Below are positions 45,371-54,106 of a stretch of DNA of 64,000 nucleotides, in pieces. Below the pieces are notes generated by a model, which saw only the letters and a list, made by a program, of their open reading frames with translations, was not told the DNA's origin and did no database searches. The position numbers were made by a program, and so were the translations under genes. This stretch comes from Aquiflexum balticum DSM 16537 (GTDB lineage: Bacteria; Bacteroidota; Bacteroidia; Cytophagales; Cyclobacteriaceae): assembly GCF_900176595.1 (NCBI RefSeq), contig NZ_LT838813.1, forward strand, positions 4,668,001 to 4,732,000, given 5' to 3'. The number at the start of each line of letters is the position of its first letter. The first letter of the stretch is position 1.

Positions 45371-48300
45371 TCAATTCCCCTCCCTAACCGCAGGCCTTGG
45401 AAAAGGCGGTGGAGTGATTTCTATCTTCTTTTCTTTTTCCAATAATTTCAGGGCTTCTTCCACACCACGCTCCAATTGAATATCTCTTCCCTCGGCAAAT
45501 GATTTGGCATCGATAGGAACTTCTATATCAGGACCAATGCCTTGATTCTCCCCTATCCATTCATTGCGGATGGGATCAAAGACAGCATTATCCGGTGAGG
45601 TCATGGCACCCCCATCCACAAAACTGTAGTGCACCGAAGACTTAACCAATCCGCCCCAAGTCCTTTTTCCGATCAAAGGCCCTGCATTTTGGTTTCTGAA
45701 TACCCAGGGAAAAAAGTCTCCGCCTGAACCTGCCAGTTCATTGATCAGCAATACTTTCGGTCCCAATATCCCGGCGGGTAATTTGAAATGCGGTGCACCC
45801 GGCACTTCATTGGTAATGGCGCCTCTTAATTTTCTGGTCATCAGGTCCACCATATAATCGTCCAATAAACCTCCGCCATTGAAGCGCTCATCTATTACGG
45901 CTCCGAGCTTGTCCTGTTGGGCAAAGAAATAGCGGTTGAAGGATTCAAATCCGGGTCCTCCTGTATTGGGAACCCAGACGTAGGCCAGTTTACCACCGGA
46001 CAGTTCATCCACTTTTCTCCTATTATCCTCCACCCAAGCCCTTTGACGCAGACCTGCTTCGGAACCTATAGGAGATACCGTCAGTTTTCTCGCTCCGGTC
46101 ATATTGGACAGACTGTTTACATGAATGATGGTCTGCTTGCCAGATGTCCCTTTGAATACCTCATAAATATCCATGGTAGCATCAACCTCCTGACCGTTTA
46201 CGGCGAGTAAGTAATCCCCCACTTTTACATCCAATCCGGGTTGGGACAAGGGGGCGATGAGGTTGGGATTCCAGCTTTCGGCGGTAAATATCCTTTTGAT
46301 CCTCCACTTGCCATTGGCGATCTCATAATCCGCTCCCAACATGCCTGTTGCCAATGTATCCACTGCCGGAAAATCCCCTCCAAACACAAAACTATGCCCA
46401 ACGGAGAGCTCTCCGTTCAGCTGATCCAAAAGATAGGTCAGATCCTGTCGGTGGTGTATGTAAGGAATCAGGGGACTGTATCTTTCCCATACATCATCCC
46501 AATCCCTACCATGGGTCCTGGGATCATAGAAATAATCCCTTTCGTATCTCCATGCTTCGGTAAAAATCTGCTCCCATTCCTTCTTCCTGTCCAGGTCCAT
46601 CCTCAGTTCCATCTTGACCAGTCCGTCAGATGGGCCGGGATTTTTGTCCACACTGACCACTTTCCAATTGCCCGAAGCGTAATACAGCAATTTTTCCCTG
46701 TTCTGCGAAATCTTCACCCGACCTACCCCTTTGGTAAACTCCTCGAGTTTTTTTCCTTCGACGGTGAATTTATGCAAGGTTAACCCAGGGGCATTGGAAG
46801 CAGCTTCTGCGAGGAAGGCAGTTCCTTTTTTCCCAGCCATAATAAAATTGTAGGACTTTACCGGAACAGACAGGGACAAAGTCCTTTCTTCCAAACCATC
46901 CCAGTCAATTTTTACACTTACCTCTGAATCCTTATTTTCCTTTTTGTCATCCTTGGCTTCTCCCTTTTTGGGTTCTTCTTTTTTTGCTTCTTCTTTTTTC
47001 ACCTCTTCTTCATCACTCTTTAAGGGAAAAGGGGTTTTCTCCTCATTAGAAAGCACGATCAGGTAAGCCGCATGTTCGGGGCTAGCCGGGATAGCGGAAG
47101 TATTGGCCCAACCGGAACCCAAAGCCAAATTGGTACTTGCCAAAAAATACAGGTATTTACCCCCGGCATCCCAAGTGGCGGAAAAAGAATCTGCCAGGTT
47201 ATTGGTCACAGGTTTGGTTTCGTTGGTATCCAAAGACCAGATATAAATCCTTCGGAACATATTTGGCCCGGTTTTGCTGTAGGACAGGTATTTGGAATCC
47301 GGGGACCATTCCAGTTTCATATTTCCCCGCTCTATGTTGATGCCACCGGAGTCGATGGTTTTGATCTCCCCATTGGCCACATTCAGGATTTTCAGGTAAA
47401 CCTTATTGTCCACAAAGGCAATAAACTTCGCATCCGGTGACCAATTAGGTTCCCAAACCATTTTGGCATCTCCAATGGATATTTTTTTTGCTGGGCTCAA
47501 TCCATCCTGAGAGGCAATCAACAGCTGATATCCTTTTCCATCCTCATCAGAAAACCATGCTACCTGATCTCCTTTGGGTGACCAAATGGGGTTTCGGTCG
47601 GCTGCACCGGAAGTCCTACTCAGGTTTCGGGGGCTGCCATCCTCCACTGGTACCGTGAATATTTCCCCTCGGGCTTCCAAAATAATTCTTTTGCCATTCG
47701 GGGAAAGACTGGCATTGGTTGCCCTCGAAGTCACTTTTTCCAATCTTTGTTCAGCCCAAGGAAAATCTCCTTTTACTTCAATGGGTATTTGTTTTGCGGT
47801 TCTGCTCTCAGGATTGAACAAATGCAGCAATCCGTCCTTTTCATAAATCAATTGCTCACCATTGCCTGATAGCCACATGATATCCGAGCCTTCAAGTTGG
47901 GTCAATTGCTCCAGGTTTTTATTTGTCGGATCATAAGACCAGATATTGCTCACCCAATCCCTGTCAGATAGAAAATAAACCTTATTGCCAATGACCACAG
48001 GAAACTTATCTGTAGTCCTTTCATTGGGTATAAACTCTTCGCTCAGGTCATTCAAATCTGTAATGATCAGCGGGGTATTCTGTCCACCCCGGTAAGCCCG
48101 CCAGGTTTCATCCCAACGGGATATGGGTTCGACCACCAATTTATTTCCCCCAAGATATGATGCTCTTACTCCTCTAGGTACAGGTATCGCCTCAGAGGGG
48201 CCTCCATTCACAGGGACTTTCCACAGCCTGCTATATCCTACAGGGGCCGTGTCCCTGCCACTTTCATAGATCACATAGGCTCCATCCGGGGACCATCCCG

Positions 48301-48652
48301 CAACCTTGGCATCCGAGGGATGCCATGTCAATTGTCTGGGTGTTCCCCCTTCGCTGGAGACCACATATACTGCGGTAGCACCCGTCCTGTTGGAACTGAA
48401 AGCAATCTGCTTCCCGTCAGGAGAAAATCGGGGATTATCTTCAATCGCAGGAGTACTCGTCAGCCTTTTGGCCTCGCCTCCCTGAATAGAAGCAAACCAA
48501 AGGTCGGCGCCATACACAAATACAATCTGGTCTTTGCTGATATCCGGCTGTTGTAGCAGACGGGTTCCCTGTGCAAAAAGCGTCAGGTGCGAGAATAAAA
48601 TCAATGCCAAGGAAAAGCAAATTGTGGCGAGTGTGGAATGTTTGTCAATCAT
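45371..48652 (-). CDS. Tricorn-like S41 family peptidase with PDZ domain, exported, 1093 aa
   Basis: Large exported peptidase. Signal peptide with cut near LFAQ/GTRLL. Two TolB/WD40-like propellers follow (FSPDGKQIAFSSNRTGA, WSPDGAYVIYESGRD, and so on; about 30-560). Then come an acidic/lysine-rich linker (about 560-590), the tricorn core and PDZ segments (about 690-870), and the S41 hydrolase (about 880-1075) with nucleophile S976 in ELAGSGGDFFPW. It likely degrades peptides in the periplasm, together with the other exported peptidases encoded here. Confidence 0.93.
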   Translation of the reverse strand: MIDKHSTLATICFSLALILFSHLTLFAQGTRLLQQPDISKDQIVFVYGADLWFASIQGGEAKRLTSTPAIEDNPRFSPDGKQIAFSSNRTGATAVYVVSSEGGTPRQLTWHPSDAKVAGWSPDGAYVIYESGRDTAPVGYSRLWKVPVNGGPSEAIPVPRGVRASYLGGNKLVVEPISRWDETWRAYRGGQNTPLIITDLNDLSEEFIPNERTTDKFPVVIGNKVYFLSDRDWVSNIWSYDPTNKNLEQLTQLEGSDIMWLSGNGEQLIYEKDGLLHLFNPESRTAKQIPIEVKGDFPWAEQRLEKVTSRATNASLSPNGKRIILEARGEIFTVPVEDGSPRNLSRTSGAADRNPIWSPKGDQVAWFSDEDGKGYQLLIASQDGLSPAKKISIGDAKMVWEPNWSPDAKFIAFVDNKVYLKILNVANGEIKTIDSGGINIERGNMKLEWSPDSKYLSYSKTGPNMFRRIYIWSLDTNETKPVTNNLADSFSATWDAGGKYLYFLASTNLALGSGWANTSAIPASPEHAAYLIVLSNEEKTPFPLKSDEEEVKKEEAKKEEPKKGEAKDDKKENKDSEVSVKIDWDGLEERTLSLSVPVKSYNFIMAGKKGTAFLAEAASNAPGLTLHKFTVEGKKLEEFTKGVGRVKISQNREKLLYYASGNWKVVSVDKNPGPSDGLVKMELRMDLDRKKEWEQIFTEAWRYERDYFYDPRTHGRDWDDVWERYSPLIPYIHHRQDLTYLLDQLNGELSVGHSFVFGGDFPAVDTLATGMLGADYEIANGKWRIKRIFTAESWNPNLIAPLSQPGLDVKVGDYLLAVNGQEVDATMDIYEVFKGTSGKQTIIHVNSLSNMTGARKLTVSPIGSEAGLRQRAWVEDNRRKVDELSGGKLAYVWVPNTGGPGFESFNRYFFAQQDKLGAVIDERFNGGGLLDDYMVDLMTRKLRGAITNEVPGAPHFKLPAGILGPKVLLINELAGSGGDFFPWVFRNQNAGPLIGKRTWGGLVKSSVHYSFVDGGAMTSPDNAVFDPIRNEWIGENQGIGPDIEVPIDAKSFAEGRDIQLERGVEEALKLLEKEKKIEITPPPFPRPAVREGN

Positions 48653-49136
48653 GGTGATGGGTTTAATTATTGGTGAATGCTTGGGTTTATGGAATGACCT
48701 GTTTTAAAATTTGACAGATGACCGATGTCCGATGTAGCGGGCATCGAAGGATTAAACCGTATTATCAATTAATTTGGGAGGTTACTGGCAACATAGGGTA
48801 AAGTCATATATACCTAGTTGAAATCTTTCAATTCATACTATTTCAGTTTTGGGTATTTTCAGGAAAATTATTTCAAGTGTTTCAAAAACGGTCATTTCCA
48901 ATATAGTTAGGCTTATTACCACCTAAATTTAACCATTTATATTAAAAATCCTTTGTAAGTAGTGCTAACACTTTTATTCATAATGTCTGAACCAATCTAT
49001 TTTAAAAAAGTGAGATTTGGAGTTAGGATTTAAAGAAAGGTTTTCGATAGTATCGAACAATAATTTTCGATAGTATCGAATAAATATTTGAAATTTTCAT
49101 GGGAACCTGAATTCAAATTTCGTTTATCACCTTCTT
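48653..49136. other. Intergenic region with repeat block and tandem palindromes
   Basis: Upstream region of the tricorn-like gene. It contains a CCGATG block (about 48711-48740) followed by sequence related to 44975-45060, and two identical 17-base elements TTTTCGATAGTATCGAA at 49041-49057 and 49064-49080 (see separate entry). No gene seen. Confidence 0.55.
49041..49080. promoter_or_regulatory. Two tandem perfect palindromes TTCGATAGTATCGAA
   Basis: Each palindrome is perfect around a central G (TTCGATA-G-TATCGAA), and the centres are 23 bases apart, about two helical turns. This is the classic layout of an operator bound by a dimeric repressor at two sites. The elements lie between the DUF418 stop (49137) and the tricorn-like gene (starts 48652), so they may control the latter, though nearly 400 bases separate them. 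The regulator is unknown. Confidence 0.55.
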
Positions 49137-50519
49137 TTATATATAAAGTAAGAAATAAACCAAAATGAAAGCATATAGGTTTTTTACAAAAGGCTGAATC
49201 CTGCCATAAGTCAAACATCTCCAAAGCCATTCCAAAGGCCCAAAAAGAAAATACTTCAACCATATCGGACTGACAATCAATTGAAAAATCCAGATTCCAA
49301 TAACCAAATAATAAAGCTGGTAATATTCCCATTCCGAATATTGGTTGAGACCGTAACCAAAAAATACCAAAGTACAGATCACAGAATGCATGATGTAATT
49401 GGTAAAGGCTGTCTGCCCCACCGCCCTGAGCCCATTCATAAGAAGTTTGAAATATCCTTTTTGGTAAATTAAAATCACCAATGCCACATGAGCCATCATA
49501 ATCAGGATTCTTTGGAAATCATAAATCAAAGACACCCAGTTGATAGAATGGATTTCGTAAAATGCCAATGCTGTTTCCACATTGGGAAAATGTACAGTAT
49601 TGTAAACAAAAGAGAAAATCACCAAAGGCAATCCAATCCCATATCCTATCCAAATGGTCTTGATATATTGGGACTGGGTCCATTTCAAAGTAAGGAAACC
49701 CCATTTATATAATGCTATACCCAAAAGCATCAACGCCAACATGTCCCAAATGGAAAAAATCAGGTATTTGAACTGTCCATCCCAAGCCATGGGTCTGACA
49801 TGACTGGCAACTTCTGCGTAACTTCCTTTCATTAAAGCTGTATGTTCTACCACTTCTTCTTTGTTTGGAATCATATCTTTTCGGGTTTCTTCCCAAGCTT
49901 CCATTGCAGCCAATTCTTTTTCGCCCAGTTCATTACCTGCGTCTTGTAGCGCCACGGCTTCTTTATATTCCAGGTATTCTCCGCGGATATTTTGCATGAA
50001 CAAAGTATTGGCTACAAATCCGATAATGGCAACAATCGGTACTCCCATGGCCAGGTATTTGGGTTTCATTTTTCTGAAAAGAAATGCCAACATTCCGATA
50101 AGTCCATAGAAATAAAGGATATCCCCCATCCAAAGTAAAAGGTGGGCATGGGCCAAACCAAAAAGTGTCAACCATATCATCCGCTTGTAAAACAACCAAG
50201 TGGCCGATTTCCCGGCTTTTTCTTTGTTGGTGGTAAAAAGGATTATCCCCGCCCCAAAGACCATGGAAAACAAAGCGCGCATTTTCCCTTCGAAAAAAAC
50301 AATATTCACAGCATGTACCCAAAAATTGGTGTTTGAAGTATCCTGATTCCATGGTTCAGTGAAATATTCTTCCATTGAAAAATAGGGAATGTTCAATATC
50401 AAAATTCCGAGAAGGGCTACTCCTCTTATGATATCTATGATATCTATTCTATTGATGAGGACTGAGGGTTTGGAGGAGTTGTCTACCAACTCGGTTTCGG
50501 AAGTGGTTTGTAGGGACAT
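49137..50519 (-). CDS. DUF418-family multi-pass membrane protein, 460 aa
   Basis: Integral inner-membrane protein with about nine to ten hydrophobic helices. The start used is ATG at 50517-50519 (MSLQTTSETELVDNSSK), not the upstream TTG. N-terminal INRIDIIDIIRGVALLGILILN and the C-terminal region with TNYIMHSVICTLVFFGYG, SEWEYYQLYYLVIGIWIFQLIVSPIWLKYFLFGPLEWLWRCLTYG match the DUF418 pattern (YeiB-like). Relatives are acyltransferase-fold membrane proteins of uncertain role. Single gene. Confidence 0.9.
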   Translation of the reverse strand: MSLQTTSETELVDNSSKPSVLINRIDIIDIIRGVALLGILILNIPYFSMEEYFTEPWNQDTSNTNFWVHAVNIVFFEGKMRALFSMVFGAGIILFTTNKEKAGKSATWLFYKRMIWLTLFGLAHAHLLLWMGDILYFYGLIGMLAFLFRKMKPKYLAMGVPIVAIIGFVANTLFMQNIRGEYLEYKEAVALQDAGNELGEKELAAMEAWEETRKDMIPNKEEVVEHTALMKGSYAEVASHVRPMAWDGQFKYLIFSIWDMLALMLLGIALYKWGFLTLKWTQSQYIKTIWIGYGIGLPLVIFSFVYNTVHFPNVETALAFYEIHSINWVSLIYDFQRILIMMAHVALVILIYQKGYFKLLMNGLRAVGQTAFTNYIMHSVICTLVFFGYGLNQYSEWEYYQLYYLVIGIWIFQLIVSPIWLKYFLFGPLEWLWRCLTYGRIQPFVKNLYAFILVYFLLYI

Positions 50520-50646
50520 ATAGAATTGTTTTAAAAAGATCAATTTTTAAAAGTACCTAAAAATCAAAAGGTTTACTATTACAAAATGATGTGATTTTCT
50601 TGAAATATCATTTTTTCTTTTTCAATTAAGAGCCTAACGAATCGTG

Positions 50647-51954
50647 CTAATCTAAGGTAAAAAGCCTTTTTGGTACCTGTCTGGTCATACAATGGATGCC
50701 ACCCCCATTCGCATTGACGTAGGTGGCGTCTATGAACACAAGTTTTTTATCCGGATGAAGTTCTTTGAAAATCTGTTCGACCTGCTTTTCCTTTTCCGGG
50801 GAACTCCCTTGGGCCGTATAAGAGGGGATAATGATTTTGTCATTGGTGAATAGAAAATTCATATAACTGGTAGCGGCGACAAATTTTAAGGTATCCCCCT
50901 CTACAAAACCATTACTTTGGTAATACTTTCTTACCCCTTCCTTTTTCAATCTTTCTGCATCCAAAATCCTATCCTCTATGACATGCCCCGGCATTGGCAG
51001 TTTGATGATTTTGAAAGGCTCCCCATCCTGGTCTCTGGCATTTTTCAGGATTTCATAATTCCTCTCCATCCTCTCGAAAGTTGCTTTTTTGATGGGATTG
51101 AGGTCTTTTTCTGATTCGTCTACCCAAGCCAATAAAATGGTGTTTTCATTGACAAACCTTGCAAATTCATCCGTATGACCATTGGTTCCCCCTGATATAT
51201 AATTTTTAAAAAATTCACCGCCCCCATCTTCAGCCAAGCCATCTGATAGCCATATCACATTGGTTACACCTAAAGTTCTTTGAAACTCCTCTTCAAAGTG
51301 CTGTTTTGTCAAGGTATCCCTCATTTCATCCGAGAGGTTTCTGAACAAAAAAGTCTCTGAAACCAAAAGGGAACCTTTGCCATTTACATCAAACGCACCC
51401 CCTTCGATAAACATCCAGGATTTATCGATTACTTCATTTTTTTCTACTGCTACCAAACTGTCTATCTGCATCATCAAACGGGTTTCTTTGATGGTTTTGG
51501 CCAATGATGCAGAATCAGCATCTATGTCGGTTTGCCTTTTGATATACCTGAAATATCCTGTATGGTTGAAATCTATGGCCTTTCTTTCGCCCTGACGATT
51601 GATCACAAATGCCGGGGCGCTATCCCTTGACCAGAATACTTTATCAGCTGGAATTTGGGCAATTTCTACCCTGTCCAAAGGCACCTCTAATTCACTCAAA
51701 AAATCATGTGCTGCCTGCTTCAGGCTGTCTGAAGTTACCCAAAGCACCACATCGATATTTTCCTGCAACTCCTTGATGATACTGGCAGTGATTATATGTA
51801 GGGTATCTTCTTTTTTCAAATTACCGTCCCACCCCATCCAGACAGCTTCCTGAGGTTCCCATTCGGCAGGAAAGAAAAATGCTGAAGTATCCGGTTTCTC
51901 TTTGCAGGAGAATAGAATTATTGAGGAGAAAAATAAAAAGATGATTTTTTTCAT
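50647..51954 (-). CDS. Agmatine deiminase-family (PAD_porph) lipoprotein, 435 aa
   Basis: Guanidino-group deiminase. Lipobox LFSC (Cys17), then FPAEWEPQEAVWMGW, the WSRDSAP segment, EGGAFDVNG, GHTDE (H260, D262, E263) and the catalytic Cys in GGGIHCMTRQ (C422). This residue set is that of agmatine deiminase and bacterial peptidyl-arginine deiminases, and the lipoprotein signal places it outside the cytoplasm, which is uncommon for agmatine deiminase. Substrate (agmatine or peptidyl arginine) is not decided. Confidence 0.9.
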   Translation of the reverse strand: MKKIIFLFFSSIILFSCKEKPDTSAFFFPAEWEPQEAVWMGWDGNLKKEDTLHIITASIIKELQENIDVVLWVTSDSLKQAAHDFLSELEVPLDRVEIAQIPADKVFWSRDSAPAFVINRQGERKAIDFNHTGYFRYIKRQTDIDADSASLAKTIKETRLMMQIDSLVAVEKNEVIDKSWMFIEGGAFDVNGKGSLLVSETFLFRNLSDEMRDTLTKQHFEEEFQRTLGVTNVIWLSDGLAEDGGGEFFKNYISGGTNGHTDEFARFVNENTILLAWVDESEKDLNPIKKATFERMERNYEILKNARDQDGEPFKIIKLPMPGHVIEDRILDAERLKKEGVRKYYQSNGFVEGDTLKFVAATSYMNFLFTNDKIIIPSYTAQGSSPEKEKQVEQIFKELHPDKKLVFIDATYVNANGGGIHCMTRQVPKRLFTLD

Positions 51955-51980
51955 GGCTCAATGTAACAAGAAGTTCACAA

Positions 51981-52556
51981 TTATCTGGTTTTCAAAACAA
52001 TTTCACCTACTCTCCTACCCAATCCTACAGCCTTCTCTAAAAAAATATCCTGCACTTCTTTATTGGCAAAATCCCCTTCACCTGTAATTGCTGAAGCACC
52101 AAAAGCGGCTTCAAGTTCATCCCCTCCGACTATGATCATTCCATGAATCATCATTGATCTTATCATACTGAACATCACTGCTTCCTCTCCTATGGAAAAA
52201 CCTCCGCCTGTGACGAAAACCGCTCCAATCTTATCTTTTAAAGGTCTTCCATCAAAGGGCCAGGAATTGATAAACTCCTGCACTTGTGGGGTCATATTGG
52301 CATTGTAGACAGGGGAACCTATAATGATGGCCGAGGCTTTCAGAATTTCTTCTTCAGTCACATCAGCTATTGGCTTGAGGATATATTCAAGCCCTTGGAC
52401 TTCGGCTACACCTTTAGCAACTGCCTCGGCCATGGCTTTGGTTTTGCCGGATTCGGAGTGGTAGGTGATCAGGATGGTGGGGGGAGATTGGGCGACCAAA
52501 GCCTGTGATAAGCCAAGTAAAAGGTTCAAAAATAAATAATGGACTAATATTTTCAT
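51981..52556 (-). CDS. Exported flavodoxin/WrbA-like protein, 191 aa
   Basis: N-terminal Sec signal (MKILVHYLFLNLLLGLSQALVA, cut before QSPPT) leads into a flavodoxin fold: first-strand motif ILITYHSESGKTKAMAEAVAKG, which binds the FMN phosphate, IIIGSPVYNANMTP (flavin-side loop), then VFVTGGGFSIGEE, and a GMIIVGGDE stretch as in WrbA-type NAD(P)H:quinone oxidoreductases. Flavodoxins are normally cytosolic, so the signal peptide is notable. Role in periplasmic redox chemistry is inferred. Confidence 0.88.
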   Translation of the reverse strand: MKILVHYLFLNLLLGLSQALVAQSPPTILITYHSESGKTKAMAEAVAKGVAEVQGLEYILKPIADVTEEEILKASAIIIGSPVYNANMTPQVQEFINSWPFDGRPLKDKIGAVFVTGGGFSIGEEAVMFSMIRSMMIHGMIIVGGDELEAAFGASAITGEGDFANKEVQDIFLEKAVGLGRRVGEIVLKTR

Positions 52557-52954
52557 TTACATATTGATTAGACGCTAAAAACGATAAAATTACCCACTTT
52601 ATACCAATAAAGGAAATTTTTAAAAGGGTCTCGGCAAGCTCGACCACAGGTGCTTTTTTAAAATAAGGCGGAGGGGAAGGAAATTCGGCAAAGCCGAATT
52701 TCCTTCCCCTCCGCCTACTACAACAAATATCCGGTCACCGAGCTTGCCGAGGTGTATTTCGCATTCTAAAAGTGGTCTCACCTCAAAATGATTCTTATCC
52801 ATTTGTGGCCAATCTTCTCCAACAAAGCCATAAGCTGCCTGCCTCAGCTTGAAAAAAAGATCCTTCTTTTCTTCTTCTGGCATGTTTTTATAATGCCTTT
52901 GATAGTCTGATGACTGTTAAAATGTTTGGATGGAAAATGCTTTCTTATCCATTT
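52557..52954. other. Intergenic region carrying a nested palindromic element
   Basis: About 400 bases. The main content is the nested inverted repeat at 52630-52751. A minus-strand frame at 52620-52883 (MPEEEKKDLFFKLRQAAYGF...) runs straight through the palindrome. Its first 45 codons look protein-like and may be the 5' remnant of a gene cut by the element; I did not call it a gene. Confidence 0.5.
52630..52751. repeat. Nested perfect inverted repeats (MITE/REP-like element)
   Basis: Inner arms of 23 bases, 52667-52689 (starts GGCGGAGGGGAAGG) and 52693-52715, are perfect reverse complements with an AAA loop. Outer arms of 13 bases, CTCGGCAAGCTCG (52630-52642) and CGAGCTTGCCGAG (52739-52751), are also perfect. 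The whole is about 120 bases, non-coding and G/C-richer than its surroundings, as expected of a palindromic mobile or REP-type element. Confidence 0.8.
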
Positions 52955-53413
52955 TCATAGCAATAACCTTTTATTCCTTTCCAGGACCATGTCATAAACT
53001 TTAACTCCTCTTGCAATTGCATAATCCGATAATTTTGAGTCTGAGGTAATCAAAAGATCACATTTTTCCGCATAGGACAATAAAAGTGAATCTGTAATCC
53101 CAAGATCGAAAAAAGCATATTCTTCTGTAGCTTTTATGGATTCAATATACTTCTCAGTAGAGTTTTTGATGACTTGAGTGATTTTAAAAATATAAGTGCT
53201 TTTTAAATTTCCTTGGAAGTTGTTTAGAAGGTTATCTACTTCTGTCCAAACATTTGGTAAAACAATTAAATCCTTAATGTCATGAATCATTGCAAATAAA
53301 TTATGAAAATCTTCTTCTTCATAAATAGATGTTCTCTTATGTGATCTAATTTGCTTGATATCCACTAATCCAATCATCAAAAGCAATAAAGCATTCGTAT
53401 CAATCAATACCAT
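52955..53413 (-). CDS. PIN-domain protein, probable VapC-like RNase, 152 aa
   Basis: The N-terminus MVLIDTNALLLLMIG carries D5; E58 in NVWTEVDNLL, D108 in GITDSLLLSYA and D125 in LLITSDSKLSDYA complete the acidic PIN site that holds the metal. Members are RNases, many acting as toxins. A small gene ends 2 bases before it (53416-53694), which fits a toxin-antitoxin style pair, though the partner is not a recognised antitoxin. The length is longer than the usual 130-residue VapC. Confidence in the fold is good; toxicity is inferred. Confidence 0.82.
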   Translation of the reverse strand: MVLIDTNALLLLMIGLVDIKQIRSHKRTSIYEEEDFHNLFAMIHDIKDLIVLPNVWTEVDNLLNNFQGNLKSTYIFKITQVIKNSTEKYIESIKATEEYAFFDLGITDSLLLSYAEKCDLLITSDSKLSDYAIARGVKVYDMVLERNKRLLL

Positions 53414-53415
53414 TT

Positions 53416-53694
53416 CTAATTTTCAAAAATATATAATCCAAGGACTTCCTTATGTGAGTTTATTTTTAGTCTCTTATAAACTCTTTCAAATTCAAAATTA
53501 TACGAGGGTACTAAAACTCCTTTTTTTGGGTTAGTATTTTGAACCAAGAATGAAACGACAATATCCCATTCATTTTTTGATTTAAGATACTCTGCCTGTT
53601 CTAACCTGAAATCTGGATTAGAAACAGAAGTTAAGCCTTGAAGTTCAGTAACTGCAGTTTTCAGGAGGTCTTTAAATTTTACTTTTGAATCCAT
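53416..53694 (-). CDS. Small protein paired with the PIN gene, 92 aa, unknown
   Basis: Not recognised. It has a helical N-terminus (KVKFKDLLKTAVTELQGLTS) and a beta-rich C-terminal half (NEWDIVVSFLVQN..., FEFERVYKRLKI, EVLGLYIFEN). No DNA-binding motif is obvious. It ends 2 bases before the PIN start on the same strand, and the tight pairing suggests antitoxin or partner function. Confidence 0.6.
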   Translation of the reverse strand: MDSKVKFKDLLKTAVTELQGLTSVSNPDFRLEQAEYLKSKNEWDIVVSFLVQNTNPKKGVLVPSYNFEFERVYKRLKINSHKEVLGLYIFEN

Positions 53695-54106
53695 GACATG
53701 AATTATTTTAAACGCTTGATATATAATGCCAAGGGTCTAATATACAATAGAATTCATTTAAATGGAATTACCAAACTACCTTTAAACCACAGTCTCTATA
53801 TAATTTGATATTTTCATCTTCTGTGACTAAAATAAGGAAATTTTGTAGAGCCTGGCATATCAATCAATTTTTGATTAAACATACAATTATCTTGACAAGC
53901 TGTCAAGCAACAGTCTTTTTTATTAAAACAGAATATATAAAATTCAATGAGTCCAAAGTAAAGTCCATCTCTCAAGTTGAGAATTTAAAAATACTCTCGA
54001 TACCTATACCTTTTATAGTGAAGAGCCACTCATCAAATTGGACACTCTTAACTTGAAAATTCAGGTTAATAATCTTTATTTTTAAAATATTATCAAAACA
54101 ACCTAT
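53695..54106. other. AT-rich spacer with a possible PIN remnant
   Basis: About 410 bases upstream of the S9 peptidase gene. It holds the short remnant at 53768-53863 and an 80-codon plus frame (53805-54056) that gives no recognisable protein. The S9 peptidase promoter should lie here, but I could not identify it with confidence. Confidence 0.4.
53768..53863 (-). pseudogene. Possible C-terminal fragment of a PIN-like gene
   Basis: The minus-strand frame 53768-53863 reads CQALQNFLILVTEDENIKLY and ends RDCGLKVVW. ILVTEDENIKLYRDCGLKV resembles the last strand and helix of a PIN domain (D in TED, then a GLKV strand). It has no start codon or N-terminal part and may be debris of a second PIN gene next to the intact pair. 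Weak evidence. Confidence 0.2.

Noticed and set aside
52620-52883. Minus-strand 87-codon frame over the nested palindrome
   Set aside because: The second half is the palindrome itself; only the first part is protein-like, so it was mentioned as a possible remnant only.
53805-54056. Plus-strand 83-codon frame upstream of the S9 peptidase
   Set aside because: AT-rich, no recognisable features, and it crosses the putative promoter region.
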